Shown here piece after piece: positions 1-4,487 of a stretch of DNA of 5,620 nt. The stretch's first letter is position 1, and each line of letters opens with the position of its first letter. The notes under the pieces were generated by a model. That model ran no database searches and was not told where the DNA came from. It saw only the letters and a list, made by a program, of their open reading frames with translations. Source of the stretch: Actinomycetota bacterium (GTDB lineage Bacteria; Actinomycetota; Actinomycetes; S36-B12). The position numbers and the translations under genes were made by a program. The DNA is taken from positions 1,857-7,476 of the forward strand of contig DMPC01000005.1 in NCBI GenBank assembly GCA_003456155.1, in the 5' to 3' direction.

Positions 1-55
1 CGACCCGGACCGCGATCGGCTCAGCACCGTAGCGACGAGCCACCGCCACCTCCCA

Positions 56-93
56 GACCCGAGCCTTGACCACCGACCCGAGCCTCGATCACC
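56..93. repeat. 19-bp tandem direct repeat, two copies
   Basis: Copy one (56-74) and copy two (75-93) both begin GACCCGAGCC and differ at only two of 19 positions. The unit is not a multiple of three, so it would shift any reading frame across it, which argues against coding. The second copy runs into the left arm of the hairpin at 82-126. Confidence 0.75.
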
Positions 94-126
94 GGGCCGG
101 GGTCGAGGCGGCCCGGTGATCGGGGC
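82..126. terminator. GC-rich hairpin, possible terminator
   Basis: The arms 87-98 (GATCACCGGGCC) and 110-121 (GGCCCGGTGATC) are perfect complements. The stem extends outward to 82 and 126 with one G-T wobble, and inward by one G-C pair, leaving a loop of about 9 nt. There is no U-tract directly after it; the nearest T-run is at 164-167. Actinobacterial terminators often lack a U-tract, so this may end a gene to the left on the + strand, or act in either direction. A protein-binding inverted repeat is the alternative. Confidence 0.45.
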
Positions 127-163
127 GGTGTCGAAGACCCAGCCGCGAATCCGGGCCTCCGAC

Positions 164-199
164 TTTTCGAACACATTTTCGAACATATGTTCGAACACG
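164..199. repeat. Three TTCGAACA units at 12-bp spacing
   Basis: TTCGAACA occurs at 166-173, 178-185 and 190-197, exactly 12 bp apart, within three 12-bp segments (164-175, 176-187, 188-199). The second and third units build the perfect palindrome at 178-195. The first and second give a one-mismatch version (TCGAAC, four bases, TTTCGA) at 167-182. Regular half-site spacing suggests an operator that can hold more than one repressor dimer, or a tandem duplication of an operator half-site. Confidence 0.7.
178..195. promoter_or_regulatory. LexA (SOS) box palindrome
   Basis: The sequence TTCGAACATATGTTCGAA is a perfect 18-bp palindrome. Its core at 179-194 is TCGAAC, four bases, GTTCGA, which is exactly the published mycobacterial/actinobacterial LexA consensus. 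It also holds TATGTT (186-191), a plausible -10 hexamer on the + strand that LexA would cover, giving a start near 198 and a leader of about 55 nt before the exporter ATPase gene. Because the site is symmetric, it could equally control a gene leaving leftward on the minus strand. The match is seen directly; LexA binding and the regulated gene are inferred. Confidence 0.72.
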
Positions 200-252
200 G
201 GGAACGGTAGACCGGACCCCTGACAGCCGTCAACCCCACCCCCTCGGCATGG

Positions 253-1197
253 TTGGCTGAGCCCGTGATCCGGGCCCGCGCACTCACCAAGGCCTACCCG
301 GCCAAGCCGTCCGGGGAGCTCCTGGCCGTGGCCGGCATCGACCTCGACGTCGCTCCCGGCGAGTCCTTCGGGATTCTCGGGGCCAACGGGGCCGGCAAGT
401 CGACCACGATGCGGATGATCGGCGCGACCCTGCAGCGGACCTCCGGCGAGCTCACCATCCTCGGCCGGGACCCGATCCACGAGGGTCCCCTGATCCGGGC
501 CCACCTCGGCGTCGTCCCCCAGCAGGACACCCTCGACACCGACCTCACCGTCCGCGAGAACCTGCTGACCTACGGTCGCTACTTCGGCCTGCCTCGCTCC
601 CAGCTTCGTCCACGCATCGAGGAGCTTCTTGACTTCACGCAGCTGCAGGACAAGCGCGACGCGAAGGTCGACTCCCTCAGCGGTGGCATGAAGCGCCGAC
701 TGACGATCGCCCGCAGCCTGATCAACGAACCCAGCATGCTGCTCCTCGACGAGCCCACCACCGGACTGGACCCCCAGGCGCGGCACATCCTCTGGGACCG
801 GCTCTTCCACCTGCGCGAGACCGGCGTGACCCTCATCCTCACCACGCACTACATGGACGAGGCCGAGCAGTTGTGCGAGCGACTCGTGGTGATGGATGAC
901 GGACGCATCGTCGCCGAGGGTGCACCGGCCGAGCTGATCCGCCGTTACTCCAGCCGCGAGGTGGTCGAGGTCCGCTTCGGCGCGCAGCGGAATGCTGAGG
1001 TCGTCCCGCACCTGCAGGGCATCGGTGATCGACTCGAACTCCTCCCCGATCGGATTCTGATCTACACCGACACCGGTGAGTCCGACCTGCAGGAGATCGT
1101 CGCGCGCGGGCACATGCCGATCACCGCGCTCGTCCGTCGCGCATCCTTGGAGGACGTCTTCCTGCGCCTGACCGGGCGAAGCCTCGAAGACGCATGA
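253..1197 (+). CDS. ABC-2 exporter ATPase, DrrA/NodI type
   Basis: This 314-residue cytoplasmic ATPase should power export by the two permeases encoded directly downstream. The nucleotide-binding domain is complete: Walker A GANGAGKST (residues 43-51), Q-loop VVPQQD (87-92), signature LSGGM (142-146), Walker B MLLLDEP (162-168), D-loop GLDP (171-174) and switch histidine H199 in TTHYMDEAE. The C-terminal tail ends in ASLEDVFLRLTG (298-309), typical of the DrrA/NodI/CcmA-like group used with ABC-2 permeases. The frame is open back to a TAG at 208-210 and contains no upstream ATG or GTG, so I take TTG at 253; GTG at 265 is the alternative. Neither start has a clear Shine-Dalgarno sequence, and an ATG at 249 is out of frame and stops after three codons. 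The stop overlaps the first ATG of the 14-bp ladder. Substrate is unknown; drug, lipid or polysaccharide export are all possible. Confidence 0.93.
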   Translation: MAEPVIRARALTKAYPAKPSGELLAVAGIDLDVAPGESFGILGANGAGKSTTMRMIGATLQRTSGELTILGRDPIHEGPLIRAHLGVVPQQDTLDTDLTVRENLLTYGRYFGLPRSQLRPRIEELLDFTQLQDKRDAKVDSLSGGMKRRLTIARSLINEPSMLLLDEPTTGLDPQARHILWDRLFHLRETGVTLILTTHYMDEAEQLCERLVVMDDGRIVAEGAPAELIRRYSSREVVEVRFGAQRNAEVVPHLQGIGDRLELLPDRILIYTDTGESDLQEIVARGHMPITALVRRASLEDVFLRLTGRSLEDA

Positions 1198-1239
1198 ACG
1201 AGCGCCCATGAACGAGCGCCCATGAGCGAGCACCCATGA
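1194..1239 (+). repeat. 14-bp tandem repeat: ladder of ATGA mini-ORFs
   Basis: Units at 1194-1207 and 1208-1221 are identical (ATGAACGAGCGCCC), and 1222-1235 differs at two positions. A fourth partial copy starts at the permease ATG (1236). Every unit begins ATGA. Because 14 is not a multiple of three, each ATG opens a new frame that closes at the next ATGA. The result is three back-to-back mini-ORFs, MNERP, MNERP and MSEHP, each overlapping its neighbours by 4 nt. The ATPase stop (1195-1197) overlaps the first ATG, and the last mini-ORF stop (1237-1239) overlaps the permease start. It looks like a duplicated translational-coupling junction. Confidence 0.85.
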
Positions 1240-2024
1240 GCATCAGCGCACCACCGTCCTTCCGGGTGGCTGAGTACCGACTGCGCAACATGTGGAAGTG
1301 GCGCAACGCGATCATCGCCTTCGGTCTCGGCAACCCGGTGCTCTACCTGGTCTCGATCGGGCTGGGTGTGGGGACCCTCATCAACGCGAACTCCCCCGAC
1401 GGCGTCGAGGGCGTCCCCTATCTGGTCTTCCTCGCCCCTGCCCTGCTCGCGATCGCCGCCATCCAGGCGGGCCAGGACGAGGTGGCCTTCCCGACCCTCT
1501 CGGGCTTCATCTGGCAGCGGCTCTTCGTCGGCATGCGGGCGACCTCCCTCACCGGTGGCCAGATCGCCGACGGCGTCCTCCTCGCCGCCTTCGTCCGGAT
1601 CCTGTTCACCACCCTCACGTACTGGCTGGTGCTCTGGCTGTTCGGCGCCGTCGATGCCGGGAGCGCGCTGCCGCTCATCACCGTCTCGACCTTCGCCGGA
1701 CTGTGCTGGGGCGGCCTCACCCTCGCACTGACGGCACGGGTGACGGACGAGGGCGGCTACATCGCCCTCATGTGGCGGCTGGTCATCATGCCGATGTTCC
1801 TGTTCTCCGGGACGTTCTATCCGCTGACCAACCTGCCGATCGCCCTGCAGTGGATCGGCTGGATCTCGCCGCTGTGGCACGCGACCGAACTGGGTCGATG
1901 GCTCTCGTACGGGGCTCCCCTGCCCGTATGGCAGGCAACTATCAGCATCGGGTACCTCGCGGCACTCGGTCTCGCCGGACTGCTCCTCGGACGTCGCTTC
2001 TTCGAAGGGCGGCTCACCACATGA
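1236..2024 (+). CDS. ABC-2 type permease, first subunit
   Basis: This 262-residue integral membrane protein should form half of the exporter channel. I see about six hydrophobic segments, near residues 26-48, 61-79, 113-137, 146-168, 176-197 and 232-252. They follow a short basic cytoplasmic N-terminus that contains the amphipathic stretch typical of the family. The motif FLFSGTFYPLTNLP (188-201) followed by WISPLWHATELGR (209-221) is the NodJ/ABC-2 signature region. The chosen ATG is the last rung of the 14-bp ladder; the earlier ATGs all stop after five codons. The TGA (2022-2024) overlaps the ATG of the next permease. The protein is clearly paralogous to that neighbour, which suggests a heterodimeric channel. 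It has no ATPase domain of its own and depends on the upstream ATPase. Confidence 0.92.
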   Translation: MSISAPPSFRVAEYRLRNMWKWRNAIIAFGLGNPVLYLVSIGLGVGTLINANSPDGVEGVPYLVFLAPALLAIAAIQAGQDEVAFPTLSGFIWQRLFVGMRATSLTGGQIADGVLLAAFVRILFTTLTYWLVLWLFGAVDAGSALPLITVSTFAGLCWGGLTLALTARVTDEGGYIALMWRLVIMPMFLFSGTFYPLTNLPIALQWIGWISPLWHATELGRWLSYGAPLPVWQATISIGYLAALGLAGLLLGRRFFEGRLTT

Positions 2025-2863
2025 TCGTGCAGGCCCTCACCACGTCCGCCGCAGTCGCGATCGCCGAGCGTCGCGCGGGACGTCCGGATGCCGGCATCCG
2101 GTCCGGACGAGCGCACACGCTGATCGAGCGCAATGTCTTGGCGCTGCGCACGAGCAACACGATCTCCTTCCTGAGTGGCTTCGTCGAGCCGGTGATCTTC
2201 CTCCTGGCCTTCGGGTATGGCGTGGGCGCACTGGTCGGCACCGTCAGCTATGCCGGCATCGATGCCTCCTACGCGGCCTTCGTCGCCCCGGCCCTGCTCG
2301 CAGCGAGCGCAATGAACGGCGCGATCTTCGACTCGACGTTCAATGTCTTCTTCAAGATGCACTTCATGCGCGTGTACCAGGCCATGATGTCGACCTCCCT
2401 CGGTCCGCTCGACGTCGCGCTGGGGGAGATCGGCTGGGCGATGATCCGGGGAGCGGCATATGCGGTCGGATTCCTGGCCGTCATGACTGTCGCAGGACTC
2501 GCAACGACCTGGTGGGCGCTGCTGCTGATCCCGGCGGCGATGCTGATCGCCTTCGCGTTCGCTTCGATCGGGATGTCGCTGACGTCGCTGATGTCCAGCT
2601 TCCAGCAGTTGAACTGGCTGCAGTTCGTGCTCCTGCCGCTGTTCCTCTTCTCCGGGACGTTCTTCCCGATCACGGCCTACCCGGAATGGCTGCAGGTGCT
2701 GGTCACCATGACTCCGCTCTGGCAGGCCGTCGCCCTGACTCGCAACCTGGCCTTCGGCGTCATCGACCTCTCGACGCTCGGTCACGTCCTCTATTTCGCG
2801 GCCATCGCCATCGTCGGCCTGTACGCCACCACACGACGGCTCGACGCACTCTTCCTGCGCTGA
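2021..2863 (+). CDS. ABC-2 type permease, second subunit
   Basis: This 280-residue membrane protein is the second channel subunit. Hydrophobic segments lie near residues 50-72, 83-103, 138-160, 165-190, 199-220 and 253-270. The signature FLFSGTFFPITAYP (208-221) with TPLWQAVALTR (231-241) matches the equivalent region of the first permease almost residue for residue. The pair EPVIFLLAFGYGVG (56-69) against NPVLYLVSIGLGVG in the first permease shows the same thing. The start ATG overlaps the preceding stop as ATGA. The frame stays open far upstream, but that part is antisense-like filler under the first permease and lacks membrane segments. The N-terminus is about 20 residues longer than in the first permease, and the extra part is Ala/Arg-rich. 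It ends the exporter operon. Confidence 0.92.
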   Translation: MIVQALTTSAAVAIAERRAGRPDAGIRSGRAHTLIERNVLALRTSNTISFLSGFVEPVIFLLAFGYGVGALVGTVSYAGIDASYAAFVAPALLAASAMNGAIFDSTFNVFFKMHFMRVYQAMMSTSLGPLDVALGEIGWAMIRGAAYAVGFLAVMTVAGLATTWWALLLIPAAMLIAFAFASIGMSLTSLMSSFQQLNWLQFVLLPLFLFSGTFFPITAYPEWLQVLVTMTPLWQAVALTRNLAFGVIDLSTLGHVLYFAAIAIVGLYATTRRLDALFLR

Positions 2864-2867
2864 CGCC

Positions 2868-2942
2868 GTATTGACAGGCGCCGTCATGACAGACGTCGTC
2901 ATGACAGACGTCGTACCCACGGACGCCGTACCCGCGGATGTC
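2868..2942. repeat. 15-bp tandem array, five units
   Basis: Five consecutive 15-bp units begin at 2868, 2883, 2898, 2913 and 2928. The second and third are identical (GTCATGACAGACGTC); the others are diverged but keep GT at the start and a GACGYC-like end. Flanking sequence at 2853-2867 and 2943-2957 retains traces of the same period. The identical units combine two palindromes, GTCATGAC and GACGTC. Since 15 is divisible by three, the array is also periodic as peptide: an ATG at 2886 opens a 31-codon ORF reading MTDVVMTDVVPTD onward and stopping at 2979-2981. I do not regard that ORF as an established gene. Confidence 0.75.
2883..2905. terminator. Hairpin from repeated palindromes, possible terminator
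   Basis: GTCATGAC at 2883-2890 and 2898-2905 pair as a perfect 8-bp stem with a 7-nt loop. A competing 6-bp stem can form between the GACGTC copies at 2892-2897 and 2907-2912. This is the only foldable element directly after the exporter operon, 20 nt past its stop codon. There is no U-tract. It could equally be an operator for the beta-CASP gene. Confidence 0.3.
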
Positions 2943-2949
2943 GCCCGCG

Positions 2950-2985
2950 CTGACACAGGACGATCCGCGTGCTACACCTGAAGCA
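2950..2985 (+). promoter_or_regulatory. Candidate leaderless promoter of the beta-CASP gene
   Basis: CTGACA (2950-2955) matches the -35 consensus at five of six bases. A 17-bp spacer leads to TACACC (2973-2978), preceded by TG plus one base (an extended -10 feature). The expected start then falls at about 2985, the A of the ATG, so the mRNA would be leaderless. This agrees with the absence of a good Shine-Dalgarno sequence. The -10 match is only three of six to TATAAT, so the call is tentative. Confidence 0.4.
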
Positions 2986-4388
2986 TGCTCCTCACGTTCC
3001 TCGGCGGCGTCGGCACCGTGACCGGGTCGAAGACCCTGGTCGAGCCCGAGTCGCCCGGAGGAGCCCCGAACGGGCATCGCATCCTTGTCGACTGCGGTCT
3101 CTTCCAGGGTCCCAGCGAGGTGCGCAGCCGCAACTGGGATGCGTTCCCCATCGACCCGGCCACCATCGATGCGATCGTGCTCACCCATGCCCATCTCGAC
3201 CACTGCGGATACCTGCCAGCGCTGGTGAGGGACGGATTCGCAGGGTCGGTCTACTGCTCACCCAACACCGCGGCTCTCGTCCCGATCATCCTGCGCGACA
3301 GTGCCCGCTTGCAGGAGGAGGACACCGCATGGGCACGCAGGAAGGGTTTCTCTCGCCACCGGGATCCGCGTGCGCTCTACGACAGCGAGGATGCCGAGCG
3401 GGCCATCGCTCTGCTGCAGCCGATCGAGTTCGGCAGGGACTTCTCTCCCGTGCCCGACCTGACGGTTCGTCTCGACATCGGCGGTCACATCCTGGGATCG
3501 TCCGTCGTCACGATCCACGAGACCTCACGAGATCGAACGACGGTGTTCAGCGGCGACCTCGGACGCGGCAACCATCCCCTGCTCGAGCCGCCGGCACCGC
3601 CGTGCGGGGCTGACGCGATCATCCTCGAGTCGACCTACGGGGACCGGGGCCATGACGATGTCGACGCTGAGATGGACGAGATGGCGATGGTCATCACCAG
3701 GACGCTCAAGCGTGGCGGCACCGTCGTCATTCCCGCCTTCGCGGTGGACCGCACCGAGGTGCTCCTCTCTGCCCTGCGCCGGCTTCAGGATCAGCAGAGG
3801 ATCCCTGTGGCGCCGATCCATGTCGACAGCCCGATGGCACTCGCGGCGCTTCGCGTGTACCTCGACGCCATCCGTGATCAGGATGCAGAGATCAGCACGG
3901 CCGTCCTGGCCGAGGGATCGGACGTGATCGATCTGCCCAACCTGCACGAGGCAACCACACCGACCGACTCGATGGCCCTCGATCGAGGCGGGGCGCGCAT
4001 CATCATCTCGGCATCCGGCATGGGCACGGGGGGTCGCGTCACGCACCACCTCAAGGCGCTGCTGCCTGATCGCGACAACTGCATCCTGCTGGTCGGCTTT
4101 CAGGCCGTCGGAACGCCGGGTCGGATGCTGCTCGACGGCGCCCATGAGATCAAGATCCACGGGCAGTACGTGCCCGTGCGCGCGGAGATCGTGGAGATCG
4201 AGGCGTTCTCTGTGCATGCGGATGCCGACGAGCTGGTGCGCTGGCTCACGAGCTGCCAGCCGCTGCCCAGCCAGGTATTCATCAATCATGGGGAGCCCGA
4301 GTCGGCACAGTCGTTGGCCGAGCGGATCCGCCGCGAACTCGACATCGCGGTTGACGTACCAGAGATGGGCGAGCGGGTTCGGGTGTAG
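2985..4388 (+). CDS. Metallo-beta-lactamase/beta-CASP RNase, CPSF73-like
   Basis: This 467-residue cytoplasmic protein is a complete member of the MBL-fold beta-CASP family (COG1236/YSH1-like; the Thermus TTHA0252 group), whose studied members cleave RNA with two zinc ions. The N-terminus MLLTFLGGVGTVTGSK is family-typical and fixes the ATG start. Zinc ligands are all present: D36 (LVDCG), the HAHLDH motif (68-73), H168 (GGHILGS) and D191 (FSGDLGR). The beta-CASP motifs follow: E215 in ESTYGD (motif A), then KRGGTVVIPAFAVDR (242-256), HVDSPMA (279-285), SGMGTGGR (344-351) and VGFQAVGTPGR (370-380), then H411 in FSVHAD (motif B) and H435 in INHGEP (motif C). There is no N-terminal KH domain of the archaeal type. 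Exact role (mRNA decay or processing) is inferred from family only. It lies 121 bp after the exporter operon and probably has its own promoter. Confidence 0.95.
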   Translation: MLLTFLGGVGTVTGSKTLVEPESPGGAPNGHRILVDCGLFQGPSEVRSRNWDAFPIDPATIDAIVLTHAHLDHCGYLPALVRDGFAGSVYCSPNTAALVPIILRDSARLQEEDTAWARRKGFSRHRDPRALYDSEDAERAIALLQPIEFGRDFSPVPDLTVRLDIGGHILGSSVVTIHETSRDRTTVFSGDLGRGNHPLLEPPAPPCGADAIILESTYGDRGHDDVDAEMDEMAMVITRTLKRGGTVVIPAFAVDRTEVLLSALRRLQDQQRIPVAPIHVDSPMALAALRVYLDAIRDQDAEISTAVLAEGSDVIDLPNLHEATTPTDSMALDRGGARIIISASGMGTGGRVTHHLKALLPDRDNCILLVGFQAVGTPGRMLLDGAHEIKIHGQYVPVRAEIVEIEAFSVHADADELVRWLTSCQPLPSQVFINHGEPESAQSLAERIRRELDIAVDVPEMGERVRV

Positions 4389-4398
4389 GGCACTTTCC

Positions 4399-4443
4399 CC
4401 TGCCGTGGTGGCGGGCGCATGATCGTCGCGCGGGACCGATCAT
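4399..4443. terminator. Two small inverted repeats after the beta-CASP gene
   Basis: CCTGCC (4399-4404) and GGCGGG (4410-4415) can form a 6-bp stem with one G-U pair and a 5-nt loop, 10 nt after the stop codon. A second perfect 7-bp inverted repeat follows: ATGATCG (4419-4425) and CGATCAT (4437-4443) with an 11-nt gap. Either could terminate the beta-CASP transcript. The second could also be an operator upstream of the DUF222 gene. No U-tract follows either. Confidence 0.3.
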
Positions 4444-4472
4444 CGCGAACCGTGAATGTCAGACCCCTCTCG

Positions 4473-4487
4473 TACGGTGAAGGCATG
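4473..4487 (+). promoter_or_regulatory. Weak -10 element at the DUF222 start
   Basis: TACGGT (4473-4478) fits the actinobacterial TANNNT -10 pattern and lies 6 nt before the ATG at 4485. That would place the transcript start on the start codon, giving a leaderless mRNA. No convincing -35 hexamer is visible at 16-18 bp, and no LexA-type box is seen here. Tentative. Confidence 0.25.

Larger units (their letters stand above)
1..252. other. Left flank without a supportable gene
   Basis: This stretch holds a 19-bp direct repeat, a strong hairpin and a LexA-type palindrome, each listed separately. On the + strand the three frames close at 30-32 (TAG), 67-69 (TGA) and 220-222 (TGA). An upstream gene may end at one of these stops, with the hairpin as its terminator, but no residual peptide is recognisable. 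On the minus strand one frame stays open from an ATG inside the palindrome (186-184) to the window edge, and I do not recognise its product. The region is best read as intergenic DNA between an unseen left neighbour and the exporter operon. Confidence 0.5.

Noticed and set aside
56..199. CRISPR-like array
   Set aside because: The repeats are only 8-19 bp, adjacent or overlapping, and have no unique spacers or cas genes.
1292..2020. Long + strand open frame upstream of the second permease ATG, overlapping the first permease
   Set aside because: It is Arg/Pro/His-rich with no membrane segments, as expected for an off-frame reading of GC-rich coding DNA. The ATGA at 2021 is the natural start.
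2871..2876. Perfect TTGACA -35 hexamer after the exporter operon
   Set aside because: No TANNNT-like -10 element lies 16-18 bp downstream. It is part of the 15-bp array.
1817..2956. Long minus-strand open frame across the second permease
   Set aside because: Its Glu/Arg/Gln/Asp-rich composition is typical of an antisense shadow in GC-rich DNA. The + strand frame has clear ABC-2 permease motifs.
2886..2981. 31-codon ORF as a genuine small protein
   Set aside because: It is just the in-phase reading of the 15-bp array, with no ribosome binding site and a low-complexity product. Kept as an observation only.
3525..4289. Minus-strand open frame of 254 codons inside the beta-CASP gene
   Set aside because: The + strand frame carries complete beta-CASP motifs. 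The antisense product has no recognisable domain.
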